43,876 nucleotides of DNA from Candidatus Zixiibacteriota bacterium (GTDB lineage: Bacteria; RBG-13-66-14; B26-G2; WVWN01). The stretch lies in NCBI GenBank assembly GCA_030613505.1, contig JAUWLW010000026.1, positions 1-43,876 on the forward strand. The letters are read 5' to 3'. How positions within the stretch are numbered: position 1 is the first letter of the stretch; each line of letters starts with the position of its first letter. A program made the translations under genes and the position numbers. The notes beneath the pieces are model-generated. The model did no database searches and was not told the origin of the DNA. It saw nothing but the letters and a program-made list of their open reading frames with translations. Shown here piece after piece: positions 16,153 through 26,779 of this stretch.

Positions 16153-17028
16153 ATGGATACGAAATTAAATAAATACGTCCGTAAGGTCGGCTGGGCGCTT
16201 CTGTTCGCCGCGGCGGCCTGGGCGCAAATCGGGCCGCCGGACCCGAGTTGGGGCGCGGACCGTTTGGCCGCGTACGTCACGAGCGGCGACACCGCCGTCG
16301 CGGTGGAGGCCGCCAAAGCGCTGGGCGAGATAAAAGACAACGGCATCGTCTTCAACGCGCTGGCGGGCGCGGTGGAGAATAAAAAGCTCGACGCGCCGGT
16401 GCGGCTGGCCGCCATCCGGGCCTTGGAAGGGTACGGCGCGCCGCGCGCCGCGGCGAGCTTCATAACCGTCTTGGGCCACGACGACGTCCGCTGGGCCGCC
16501 GCGGACGCGCTCCTCAGCTTCAAATCGGCCGACGTAACGAGCCGGCTGGTGCGCGTCCTATCTTCGGACAAAAAGGCCAAGCGGCGGGCGACGGCCGCGT
16601 ACGCCCTCGGCCGTCTCCGCGACGCCGCGGCCTTCCAACCTCTCCTCCGCGCGTTGGGCGACCGCGACGCGGACGTCCGCGCCCGGGCTTGCGCCGCCGC
16701 GGCCTCCTACGGCGACCGCGCCGCGGTGGAGCCCCTCATCGCCAACCTTCAGACCGACAAGAAAAGCCGGGGCCGCCTGGCCGCGGCGCAAGCGTTGGGC
16801 GTCGTCCGCGACGAGCGCTCCGTGCGGCCGCTGGCCGAAGCGCTGAACGACAAGAAGGCGGAGGTCCGGGCCGCCGCGGCCGCGAGCCTCGCCGCCGTCG
16901 GCGACGCCCGCGCGCTGGACCCGCTGCGAGCCCGCCTTAAAAAGGAAAAAGACAAAGCCGCCCGGGCCGCGATATCGCGGGCCCTCGACGACTTTAAATC
17001 CGCCATACTCTCCGAGATCAAACCTTAA
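16153..17028 (+). CDS. Exported HEAT-repeat protein
   Basis: 291 aa. The N-terminus (KVGWALLFAAAAWAQ) is a signal peptide, so the protein is probably periplasmic. From about residue 40 onward there are seven or eight HEAT/PBS-lyase-type helical repeats of about 31 residues. Their pattern is DVR or VRxxAAxALG, for example RRATAAYALGRLRDAAAFQPLLRAL and GRLAAAQALGVVRDERSVRPLAEAL. These form scaffolds for protein binding; the partner is unknown. No ribosome site precedes the ATG. It lies just before dnaN, where dnaA often lies in bacteria, but dnaN has its own promoter. Confidence 0.82.
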   Translation: MDTKLNKYVRKVGWALLFAAAAWAQIGPPDPSWGADRLAAYVTSGDTAVAVEAAKALGEIKDNGIVFNALAGAVENKKLDAPVRLAAIRALEGYGAPRAAASFITVLGHDDVRWAAADALLSFKSADVTSRLVRVLSSDKKAKRRATAAYALGRLRDAAAFQPLLRALGDRDADVRARACAAAASYGDRAAVEPLIANLQTDKKSRGRLAAAQALGVVRDERSVRPLAEALNDKKAEVRAAAAASLAAVGDARALDPLRARLKKEKDKAARAAISRALDDFKSAILSEIKP

Positions 17029-17036
17029 CAAATCAA

Positions 17037-17066
17037 TTGACAATCGGCGCGCCCGAGTGTTATCAT
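17037..17066 (+). promoter_or_regulatory. Promoter of dnaN-recF
   Basis: TTGACA (17037-17042), an 18-nt spacer and TATCAT (17061-17066), or TTATCA with 17 nt. The leader is about 48 nt and carries AAGGGAG before the GTG start. Confidence 0.75.
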
Positions 17067-17120
17067 CCTGCGTAAGTAGCGGTATTTTATATAATTTAAA
17101 CCACACCAAGGGAGACCACG

Positions 17121-18215
17121 GTGAAGTTCACCTGTGACCGCAAAGAGCTGGTGGACGCGCTCGCTATCGCGCAGAGCGCCGTCCCGCCCAAGAGCACGCT
17201 GGCCATTCTGGGGAATATCCTCTTCGCGGCCGAGGCCGACAGCCTCGAGCTGACCGGCACCAACATCGACCTCTGGGCGCGGACCAAGGTCGCCGCCGAC
17301 ATCGCCGACAAGGGCTCGTTAACGCTTCCCGCGCGCCGCTTCGTCGAAATAGCCCGCCACCTCGACTCCGAAGAGGTGGAAGTGACGGTGGAGGGCACCC
17401 AGGCCACGGTGAAGGGCGGCCGCGCCACCTTTAAACTTATGGGCCTCGACGCCGCCGACTACCCCGTCTTCCCCGAGGTCGCGGTCGAGCAGACGCTGAC
17501 CCTCTCGCAGGCCACGCTTAAAAATCTCATTAAGAAGACGCTCTTCGCCGCCGCGGAAGACGTGACCCGCTACGCCCTCAACGGCGTCTGCATCCAGGCG
17601 GAGGGCAACGAGGTCCGCTTCGTCGCCACCGACGGCTACCGGTTGGCGTACACCTCGCTCAAAACCGAGATCGAGATCGGCGGCATCTTGGACGTTATCC
17701 TTCCCAACAAGGCCGCGGCCGAGCTGTCCAAGGTTCTGGCCGACGACGAGCCGGTGGAAATCGCCTTCGGCGAAAACCACATCTCTTTTGACTGCGGCCG
17801 GTTCCGCTTCGTGACCCGCCAGGCCGAGGGCAAGTTCCCGCCCTACCGCGAGGTGATCCCGCAGTCCTTCGAGCGCGAGGTGCGCGTAAGCCGGGGCCTG
17901 TTCCTCGACGTCGTCGACCGGATGGCGTTGATGTGCGACGAGAACAACCGCCAGATTATCGTCACCTTCCGCAAGGACCAGCTCGAGGTGGAGGCGAAAA
18001 CCGCCGAGGTGGGCGAGGCGCGCGAGCCGCTCCCGTGCGTATACGACGGCGAGGAATTCAAGGTAAGCTACAACCCCGCCTTCCTCCGCGAGATCGTAGC
18101 CTCGCTGGACGGCGACGACGTAATATACGAGCTAAACGACCCCGCGAAGCAGGGCTCGTTCCGCGGCACCGGCGACGAGAACCACTTCTGTATACTCATG
18201 CCCATCAAGATTTAG
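17121..18215 (+). CDS. dnaN: DNA polymerase III beta subunit (sliding clamp)
   Basis: 364 aa, the usual length. Two copies form a ring around DNA that holds the replicative polymerase. Typical phrases are MKFTCDRKELVDALAIAQSAVP at the N-terminus, LANILF-like ILGNILF, FVATDGYRLAY in the middle domain, FPPYREVIP, and NPAFLREIVASL with a C-terminal FCILMPIKI, corresponding to the family's VxMPMR end. GTG start at 17121 with AAGGGAG 8 nt upstream. The order dnaN-recF-gyrB is the ancient replication-origin cluster, but dnaA is not beside it. Confidence 0.96.
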   Translation: MKFTCDRKELVDALAIAQSAVPPKSTLAILGNILFAAEADSLELTGTNIDLWARTKVAADIADKGSLTLPARRFVEIARHLDSEEVEVTVEGTQATVKGGRATFKLMGLDAADYPVFPEVAVEQTLTLSQATLKNLIKKTLFAAAEDVTRYALNGVCIQAEGNEVRFVATDGYRLAYTSLKTEIEIGGILDVILPNKAAAELSKVLADDEPVEIAFGENHISFDCGRFRFVTRQAEGKFPPYREVIPQSFEREVRVSRGLFLDVVDRMALMCDENNRQIIVTFRKDQLEVEAKTAEVGEAREPLPCVYDGEEFKVSYNPAFLREIVASLDGDDVIYELNDPAKQGSFRGTGDENHFCILMPIKI

Positions 18216-18235
18216 CGGCGGGCCGGTGAGCCGCT

Positions 18236-19321
18236 TTGTTCGCGAGCCAAATCCATTTAAAAAACTTTCGCAACTACCGGGAGACGACCGTAACGGCGCC
18301 GCCCGGTTTGATTTTGGTGGTCGGCCCCAACGGCGCCGGCAAGACCAACCTGCTGGAGGCGGTCCACTTCCTGGCGCTGGGCCGGTCCTTCCGGACCAAC
18401 CGCGACCGCGACCTCGTGCGCCTCGGCGAGGACGCGCTGTCGGTGCGGGCGACGGTCCAGAGCGCTTGCGGCGAGCAGCTCTTCGCGCTGGACTACGGCG
18501 CCGCCGGCAAGGTCGCCGCCGTCAACGACGAAACCATCCCCCGCCTTATCGACTACGTCGGTACCCTCGCCGTCGTCGCGTTCGGGCCCGACGACCTCGC
18601 GCTGGCCAAGGGCGAGCCGGCCGTTCGGCGGCGCTTTCTGGACGTCTGGCTCGGCCAGGAGAGTCGGGAATACCTCTACACGCTGCAGCGCTACTACGCC
18701 GTCCTGCGCTCGCGGAACGCGTTGCTCGCCCGGGCGGCGCCTCGAGCCGAGATGGAGCCGTACGACCACGAGCTCGTCGCCGCCGGCGCCACGCTGACGT
18801 TCTTCCGGGCCGGGGCGGCCAGCGGGTTGGCCGCCGCCGCGGCCGCGGCTTACGGCGAGCTCGCGCCCGAAGACGAGGACTTCGTCGTGGAGTACGACCC
18901 CGCCGTACCTTGCGACGGCGACGAAGAAGAGATCGGGCGCGCCTTTGAACGCAAGCTGGAGGAAGGCCGCGGCGCCGAAGAGCGGCGCCGCCAAACGCTC
19001 GTGGGGCCGCACCGCGACGACTTGCGACTGGCGGTAAAAGGCTGCGACGCCCGCCGGTTCGCGAGCGAAGGACAGCAGCGCACCGCGGCGCTTTCCCTCC
19101 GCGTCGCCCAGTTCCGCCTCCTGAAGAAAACGCGCGGCGACCCGCCGCTCCTGCTGCTGGACGACGTCGCCTCCGAGCTCGACGCCGGCCGCCAACGGCG
19201 TTTGGCCGACGTCGTGGCCGGCGCGGAGCAAATCTTTTTTACCGCTACCACCCCCCCCGCCGGTATCGAGCCTGATGCTAAAATACGTATATCAGAAGGC
19301 CAAATCGAGGCCTCCGGTTAG
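18236..19321 (+). CDS. recF: DNA replication and repair protein RecF
   Basis: 361 aa SMC-like ATPase that helps load RecA at single-strand gaps. Seen: N-terminal LKNFRNYRETT, Walker A GPNGAGKTNLLEA, the RecF phrase RRRFLDVWLGQ, GPHRDDL, the ABC signature SEGQQRTAALSLRVAQ, and Walker B LLLLDDVASELD. The start is the TTG at 18236 with GGTGAG about 8 nt upstream; no ATG or GTG fits in frame. It begins 20 nt after dnaN and probably shares its transcript. It ends 214 nt before gyrB, which has its own promoter. Confidence 0.95.
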   Translation: MFASQIHLKNFRNYRETTVTAPPGLILVVGPNGAGKTNLLEAVHFLALGRSFRTNRDRDLVRLGEDALSVRATVQSACGEQLFALDYGAAGKVAAVNDETIPRLIDYVGTLAVVAFGPDDLALAKGEPAVRRRFLDVWLGQESREYLYTLQRYYAVLRSRNALLARAAPRAEMEPYDHELVAAGATLTFFRAGAASGLAAAAAAAYGELAPEDEDFVVEYDPAVPCDGDEEEIGRAFERKLEEGRGAEERRRQTLVGPHRDDLRLAVKGCDARRFASEGQQRTAALSLRVAQFRLLKKTRGDPPLLLLDDVASELDAGRQRRLADVVAGAEQIFFTATTPPAGIEPDAKIRISEGQIEASG

Positions 19322-19437
19322 GCCGCGCCGAAGAAAGGCCTTGCGCGCGCGAAACGCCTAAAACCCCCATCTTATTACTATAACGATATCAACATCTTAC
19401 GATACCGCAACCCGGCTCAAGTCGGCCGGAATTTCCC

Positions 19438-19465
19438 TTGATTTTAAACCGTAATTATTATATAA

Positions 19466-19466
<1 letters not shown>
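19438..19466 (+). promoter_or_regulatory. Promoter of gyrB
   Basis: TTGATT (19438-19443), a 17-nt spacer and TATAAT (19461-19466). The start point near 19473 gives a leader of about 63 nt and supports the long GyrB form. Confidence 0.75.
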
Positions 19467-21695
<2,229 letters not shown>

Positions 21696-21741
21696 AACAC
21701 TTTCACCGGGAAAGACCCGCCCCAGCCGGGCTCCTTTATAT

Positions 21742-22572
21742 ATGACGACCACCCCCTTCGACGCTCCGTTGGCCGAGGCGACTTTCGTCGTCTTCGACCT
21801 CGAGACTACGGGTCTGGACGTAACGCAGGGCGCGCGCGTCGTCGAGGTGGGCGCGCTCAAACTCTGCCGCGGCGACGTCGTCGACCATTTCCTGACATTG
21901 GTGGACCCGGAGGTCCCGGTCCCGGCCGGCGCCACCGCGGTCCACGGCCTGACCGACGCCGACCTCGCCCGCCAGCCCAAGTTGGCGGAGGTCTTCCCGC
22001 GCTTCGTCGCCTTCGCGAGCGACGCGGCGCTCGTCGCCCACAACCTCCGGTTCGACATGTCGTTCGTCGTCGCGGCGACGACGGAGCTCGGCCTGCCGAA
22101 ACTGCCTAACGCTGCGGTCGACCTGCTGGGCCTGGCGCGCAACTGTCACCCGGGCCTCGACAGCTACAGACTCGAGACGCTGGCCCAAACGTTTAACGTG
22201 ACGAACCCGGCGCCTCACCGGGCGTTGGGCGACGTCGCCGTCGAGAGCCAGCTCCTGCTCGCGTTCTCGGCCGCGGCGCGCGAACGCTTCGGCGCCGAAA
22301 CGGTAGGCGATTTGGCCCTGTTTTCGCGCGGGATACCGGCCGGGGGAGACGTAAGCGCCGAGACCATAGTGGCGCTGGAGTGGGCCGCGGCGGCCGGGGA
22401 GGCCGTGGCGATAATATACCGAGGCAGCAAGGGCGAGAGCTCGAGGTCTATTACCCCCCTCGCCGTAAAAACCCGCGGCGGCCGCTGCTACGTCGCCGCC
22501 TATTGCCACGCCAGCGAGGCCAAGCGCGAATTCCGCCTCGATCGGCTGGTTCTCGCGGCCGGCGAGGACTAG
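21742..22572 (+). CDS. DEDDh 3'-5' exonuclease fused to a WYL domain
   Basis: 276 aa. The N-terminal two thirds is a DnaQ-type exonuclease with all metal-binding residues: FDLETTGLD (ExoI), HNLRFDMSF (ExoII) and HRALGDVAVE (ExoIII). The last 70 residues (AVAIIYRGSKGE, ITPLAV, YVAAYCHASEAKREFRLDRL) fit the WYL domain, which senses nucleic acids or nucleotides in many regulators and defence proteins. It could be a repair nuclease controlled by a nucleic-acid ligand (inference). It follows gyrB by 46 nt with no clear ribosome site. It is not the standard polymerase III epsilon subunit. Confidence 0.85.
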   Translation: MTTTPFDAPLAEATFVVFDLETTGLDVTQGARVVEVGALKLCRGDVVDHFLTLVDPEVPVPAGATAVHGLTDADLARQPKLAEVFPRFVAFASDAALVAHNLRFDMSFVVAATTELGLPKLPNAAVDLLGLARNCHPGLDSYRLETLAQTFNVTNPAPHRALGDVAVESQLLLAFSAAARERFGAETVGDLALFSRGIPAGGDVSAETIVALEWAAAAGEAVAIIYRGSKGESSRSITPLAVKTRGGRCYVAAYCHASEAKREFRLDRLVLAAGED

Positions 22573-22588
22573 CTCCCGCCGTTACGCC

Positions 22589-22617
22589 TTGACCCGCCGA
22601 CGACGGCGTGGTATCCT
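22589..22617 (+). promoter_or_regulatory. Possible promoter abutting def
   Basis: TTGACC (22589-22594), a 17-nt spacer and TATCCT (22612-22617), directly against the ATG at 22618. A start point near 22624 would give a leaderless message that could use the in-frame GTG at 22627. Confidence 0.4.
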
Positions 22618-23160
22618 ATGCCGGTAGTGAACGAAGACGATACAGCGTACCGCCTCCGCTACCTCGACGACGCCGTACTCCGCGAGAAATCCGAAAACGT
22701 TAAATCCGTCCGGACGGCGGAAAGCGAATTGATAAAGGCCTTGGCGGACGTCATGGTCAAGCACCGGGGCGTAGGCCTGGCCGCCCCGCAGTTAGGGGTC
22801 TTGAAGCGGATAATCGTGGTCCACCCCTCCCTCCTCCCCGAGGGCGCCGATACGTTGTTTATTAACCCGGAAATCGTCTGGACGTCGGACGACGAAGAGG
22901 TCGAAGAAGAGGGTTGCCTCAGCCTGCTGTCGATAGCGTCGCTGCTCGCCCGGCCGGCGCGCGTAACGGTAAAATATGTCGACGCCGAAGGGCGCGAGCG
23001 GGAACTCGAGGCGGAGGGGCTCGGCGCCCGGGCGCTGGTCCACGAGACCGACCATCTGGACGGCGTACTCTTCATCGACCACCTCTCCCGCCTGAAGAGA
23101 AAACAAGTTCGCGACCATTTTCGCAAACTGTACCGCGAACTCGGCCTGGGAAGCCGTTAA
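22618..23160 (+). CDS. def: Peptide deformylase
   Basis: 180 aa. It removes the formyl group from the N-terminal Met of new proteins, using a metal ion. All three motifs are present: GVGLAAPQLG (51-60), EGCLSL (Cys100) and HETDHLDG (His142, His146, Glu143). The C-terminus HLSRLKRKQVRDHFRKLYRE is typical. No ribosome site is visible before the ATG at 22618, and a promoter-like sequence ends at 22617, so the true start may be the GTG at 22627. It sits within a co-directional run. Confidence 0.93.
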   Translation: MPVVNEDDTAYRLRYLDDAVLREKSENVKSVRTAESELIKALADVMVKHRGVGLAAPQLGVLKRIIVVHPSLLPEGADTLFINPEIVWTSDDEEVEEEGCLSLLSIASLLARPARVTVKYVDAEGRERELEAEGLGARALVHETDHLDGVLFIDHLSRLKRKQVRDHFRKLYRELGLGSR

Positions 23161-23191
23161 AACCCGGGCGGCGGCGAACGAAGGATTCGGC

Positions 23192-23818
23192 ATGCGTTTA
23201 AAGTTCCCCAAGCTCATCCCGCGCGAGGAACGGTTCTTCGACATGTTCACCGAGCTCGCCGGCCTGGCGGTCGAGGCCGCGACCGAGTTGACGAAACTCG
23301 TCAACGACATCGAAAACGCGTCTCGCTTGGCGCGTACGATAAAGGACATCGAGCACCGCGCCGACGACATCACCCACGGAATAATCGACAACCTCAACCG
23401 CTCGTTCGTAACGCCCATCGAGAGGGGCGACATCCACGCGATGGCCTGCGCCCTCGACGAAGTAATCGACTACATCGAAGTCGCGGGCCACAAGATAAGC
23501 CTCTACGAACTGGACGGCGTGCGGCAAGAGGTCGTGGTAATCGCCGAGCTCATTCTGGCCAGCACAAAAACCGTCGAGAAAGCGGTGCGCAGCCTCCGGC
23601 GATTTCCGGACGTAAAGCCCCACCTGCTGGAGATAAACCGCCTCGAGGAGGAAGCGGACCACATTTGCCGCAACGCCCTCGCCAACCTCCTCAACAACGA
23701 GACCGATGCCGTCACCATTATCAAGTGGAAAGAGATAATAGAGATCCTCGAGGGCGCCACCGACCGCTGCGAAGACGTCGCCAACATCGTCGACGGCGTA
23801 ATAGTTAAAAACGCGTAG
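23192..23818 (+). CDS. DUF47 (PhoU-like) protein, Pit accessory
   Basis: 208 aa all-helical protein of the DUF47 family, related to PhoU. Typical phrases: PREERFFDMF at the N-terminus, IKDIEHRADDITHGIIDNLNRSFVTPIERGDIHAMA, and IIKWKEIIEILEGATDRCEDVANIVDGVIVKNA at the C-terminus. Members are nearly always next to a Pit phosphate transporter and are thought to control it. Here the transporter follows after 35 nt, which fits. Confidence 0.92.
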   Translation: MRLKFPKLIPREERFFDMFTELAGLAVEAATELTKLVNDIENASRLARTIKDIEHRADDITHGIIDNLNRSFVTPIERGDIHAMACALDEVIDYIEVAGHKISLYELDGVRQEVVVIAELILASTKTVEKAVRSLRRFPDVKPHLLEINRLEEEADHICRNALANLLNNETDAVTIIKWKEIIEILEGATDRCEDVANIVDGVIVKNA

Positions 23819-23853
23819 GCTCCCAAGTCCCGCGCCAACTAGAACCGTCCCCC

Positions 23854-24855
23854 ATGTCCGAGACATTTATCCTCGTCGGCGTTACAATAATCCTGGCCTG
23901 GGGGTACGATTTCATCAACGGCGTCAACGACTGCGCCAACGCCATCGCCACCACGGTCTCGACCCGCGCGCTCAAGCCCTACCAGGCGGTCTTGATGGCC
24001 GCCGTTTTTAACACCCTGGGCGCGTTCGTCACTACCGCCGTCGCCAAGACCATCGGCAAGGGGATCGTCGACCCGGCCGAAATCAACTTGTGGATCCTCA
24101 TCTTCGCTCTCGTCGGCGCCATCGTATGGTCCGGCAGTTGCTCGTACCTCGGCATCCCCATAAGCGTCACGCACGCCATGGTCGGCGGCCTGATGGGAGC
24201 CGCCGCGGCCGCCTTCGGCATCGGCACCTGGCAGTGGGCCGGCATCCAGAAGGTCCTCATCGCGATGGTCGTTTCGCCCGTCGCCGGTTTCGTTATTGGG
24301 CACATCTTCATGGTGGGGATATTGTGGCTTTCGCGCCGAGCGGTACCCCGCAAAGCCCACAAATTTTTCCGCGTCTCGCAGATTTTCTCCGCCGCTGGTA
24401 TGGCGTTCAGCCACGGCTCGAACGACGCCCAGAACGCGATGGGCGTAATTACCGCGGCGCTGGTGATCGGCGGCTTCCAGACCGAATTCCACGTGCCGGT
24501 TTGGGTTATACTCGGTTCAGCCTTGTTTATGGGGCTCGGGACCCAGCTCGGCGGGTGGCGCATAATACGGACGATGGGCTCGCGCATGGTTCGCCTCCAG
24601 CCGTCACACGGCTTCAGCGCCGAGACCTCCTCGGCCCTGGTCATCTTCGTCAACTCCTGGCTGGGCGCGCCCATCAGCACGACGCAGGTCATCGCCACCG
24701 CAATTATGGGCGTGGGCGCTACCGAGAACATCAACGCCGTCCGCTGGGCGCTGGCGCGGCGCATCGTCATCACGTGGTTCCTGACTATACCCGGCGCCGC
24801 CGCCATAAGCGCCGTTTGTTACTATTTCATGCACTATCTATTCGGCGTAGCATAA
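23854..24855 (+). CDS. pit: Pit-family inorganic phosphate transporter
   Basis: 333 aa inner-membrane phosphate transporter with about ten membrane segments. Both halves carry the inverted signature repeat: DFINGVNDCANAIATTVSTR near the N-terminus and AFSHGSNDAQNAMGVI in the middle. SWLGAPISTTQV in the second half matches YLGIPISVTHA in the first. The length is typical of the short bacterial form. It is paired with the DUF47 gene just upstream and followed 17 nt later by a lipoprotein gene. Confidence 0.94.
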   Translation: MSETFILVGVTIILAWGYDFINGVNDCANAIATTVSTRALKPYQAVLMAAVFNTLGAFVTTAVAKTIGKGIVDPAEINLWILIFALVGAIVWSGSCSYLGIPISVTHAMVGGLMGAAAAAFGIGTWQWAGIQKVLIAMVVSPVAGFVIGHIFMVGILWLSRRAVPRKAHKFFRVSQIFSAAGMAFSHGSNDAQNAMGVITAALVIGGFQTEFHVPVWVILGSALFMGLGTQLGGWRIIRTMGSRMVRLQPSHGFSAETSSALVIFVNSWLGAPISTTQVIATAIMGVGATENINAVRWALARRIVITWFLTIPGAAAISAVCYYFMHYLFGVA

Positions 24856-24872
24856 CTCGCCGGGAGGAGAAC

Positions 24873-25649
24873 ATGGCAACTCGCGTACTCGTCATATCCC
24901 TCGCAGCCTGCGTGGCCTTCTTCGCCGGCTGCGGCCCCTGCGCTAAAAAAGAACAGCTCCCCCCGCCCACCCCCATCGAGGAGGTGCTGACCGAGGCCGT
25001 CAGCCAATGGGAAGTGGGCCGCTGGTGCGAATACCGCCTTACGAGCCGCGGCGGCAAGGAGTCGGACGTCCTCGTCGCGCTCACCGGCAAGGAGCGCCGC
25101 GGCGGCCGCGACTACTTCTGGCTGGAGTTCGTCGTCGAACGCGAGGGGCGCAAAGTCATATCGAAGGCCCTGGTACCCCAGCTCGAGAGCGTATCCTTCC
25201 TTAAAAGCGGCAAGGACTTAACGCGGGAATCGGAACGCCTTATCGTCAAGGTGGGCGACGCCCCGGCGGTGGAGCTACCGCTTAAGGAACTCCAGCTGCT
25301 GCAGAAGGCGATGGAAACCTTGGGCCAGGGGCCCGACTTGAACGAGGTCTTCGGCGGCGGCGGGGACGTCGACGCCGAGGAGGCCGGGACCGAAGCGTAC
25401 GAAACGCTCGCCGGTAAAAAGTTGACTTGCGAAAAACTGGTCCTCACGAAAGCGGGGCGCGAGGTCGGCTACGCTTACGTCGCCGAGGAAATACCGGTCT
25501 TCGGCATCGCCTTCTCCGAGCACGAGAAGGGCACGCTGGAGCTGGTCGACTACGGCGACTCCGGCGCCACCACCGCCATTACGGAAGAGCCCCAAAAGCT
25601 CGACTTCGTCGGCATCGCCGAGGGCTTGAAAGACATAAAGATCAAATAG
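24873..25649 (+). CDS. Lipoprotein of unknown function
   Basis: 258 aa. The ATG at 24873 has GGGAGGAG upstream; the frame is open far upstream, but that part overlaps the pit gene in another frame. The signal peptide ends in FFAGC (Cys20). The mature part is acidic and mixed beta (WCEYRLTSRGGKESDVLVALTGKE, KKLTCEKLVLTKAGREVGYAYVAEEIPVFGIAF). It has the feel of outer-membrane lipoprotein-sorting (LolA-like) or DUF-type periplasmic proteins, but no family is firmly recognised. It sits between the Pit transporter and a NeuB-type synthase. Confidence 0.82.
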   Translation: MATRVLVISLAACVAFFAGCGPCAKKEQLPPPTPIEEVLTEAVSQWEVGRWCEYRLTSRGGKESDVLVALTGKERRGGRDYFWLEFVVEREGRKVISKALVPQLESVSFLKSGKDLTRESERLIVKVGDAPAVELPLKELQLLQKAMETLGQGPDLNEVFGGGGDVDAEEAGTEAYETLAGKKLTCEKLVLTKAGREVGYAYVAEEIPVFGIAFSEHEKGTLELVDYGDSGATTAITEEPQKLDFVGIAEGLKDIKIK

Positions 25650-25656
25650 GGGAAAT

Positions 25657-26745
25657 ATGATGGAGGCAAAACGCAACTCGAGCCCTAAGCCGGAGGCCCC
25701 TTTCGGCCCCGACAAACCCGCCTTTATCGTCGGCGAGGCCGGCTCCAACTGGCGGGCCGGCGAGCTGGGCGGCGACGAGGAACGCGCCCACAAGCTTATA
25801 GACGCCGCCGCCGAAGCCGGCTGCGACGCCGTCAAGTTCCAGGTCTTTCGGGCGGCGACGATCTACGCCCCGGGCGCGGGCGAAAGCGATTATCTCTCCG
25901 CCGCCGGGATCAAAGAGGATATTCTCGAAATCCTCGGCGGCCTCGAGATGCCCTACGAGATGCTGGCAGGCCTCGCGGCCCACGCCCGGGAACGCGGCCT
26001 GGAGTTCATGGCCTCCGCCTTCTCCGTGGCCGACGCCCGGGCGGTAGACCCGCACGTCACGGTCCACAAGGTGGCTTCCTCCGAGCTCAACCACTTCCGC
26101 CTCCTGGAATATTTAATATCGACCGGCAAGCCCCTTCTCATGTCGACCGGCGCCGGCACGTACGCCGACATTCAGCGCGCGCTCGATTTCGTGCGCGCCG
26201 CGGCCGACGTCCCGGTAGCTCTTCTACAGTGCACCGCGGCCTACCCCGCACCGCCCGAAGCGGTCAACCTACTCGCCATCCCCAAATTGGCCGATACGTT
26301 CGGCGCCGTCACCGGCCTGTCGGACCACTCCGCCGACCCGGTGGCCGCTCCCGCCGCGGCCGTCGCGTTGGGCGCCAAGGTGGTCGAAAAACATTTCACC
26401 CTCGACTCCGGCCTGCCCGGGCCGGACCACTCCTTCGCCATCGAGCCCTACGAGCTCGCCGCCATGGTCCGGGCGATACGGCTGGTGGAGACGATGCGGG
26501 GGAGCGGCGAAAAAGAGATCCAGGCCGCCGAAGAGGAGCTGTTCCGCTACTCGCAGCGCGGCATCCAGGCCACGCGCGACGTCGCCGCCGGCGACGTACT
26601 GCGCGAGGGCGAGAACGTCGACATCCTGCGCCCCGGCAAGAACCCCAAAGGGCTGAACCCGTTTCTCATAGTTGACGTGAACGGCCGCCGCGCCACCCGC
26701 GACATTCCCGCCGGCGACGGCATCCAAGAGGGCGACTTCGCCTGA
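25657..26745 (+). CDS. NeuB-family sialic-acid-like synthase
   Basis: 362 aa. It condenses phosphoenolpyruvate with an N-acetylmannosamine-like sugar to make a nonulosonic acid (sialic, legionaminic or pseudaminic type). Seen: IVGEAGSNW, DAVKFQVF, KVASSELNHFRLLEYLISTGKPLLMSTG, LLQCTAAYPAPPEAVNL, TGLSDHSADP, VVEKHFTLDSGLPGPDHSFA, and a C-terminal SAF/antifreeze-like domain (SQRGIQATRDVAAGDVL onward). The activating NeuA and epimerase NeuC genes are not in the window, so the exact sugar is unknown. It starts 7 nt after the lipoprotein gene. Confidence 0.9.
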   Translation: MMEAKRNSSPKPEAPFGPDKPAFIVGEAGSNWRAGELGGDEERAHKLIDAAAEAGCDAVKFQVFRAATIYAPGAGESDYLSAAGIKEDILEILGGLEMPYEMLAGLAAHARERGLEFMASAFSVADARAVDPHVTVHKVASSELNHFRLLEYLISTGKPLLMSTGAGTYADIQRALDFVRAAADVPVALLQCTAAYPAPPEAVNLLAIPKLADTFGAVTGLSDHSADPVAAPAAAVALGAKVVEKHFTLDSGLPGPDHSFAIEPYELAAMVRAIRLVETMRGSGEKEIQAAEEELFRYSQRGIQATRDVAAGDVLREGENVDILRPGKNPKGLNPFLIVDVNGRRATRDIPAGDGIQEGDFA

Positions 26746-26779
26746 CGGCCTCCCGCGGCCGCTTCTCACAAGGAAGGCT

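Noticed and set aside
24090-24872. Upstream extension of the lipoprotein gene at 24873
   Set aside because: It overlaps pit in another frame and would hide the signal peptide; the ATG at 24873 has a strong ribosome site.
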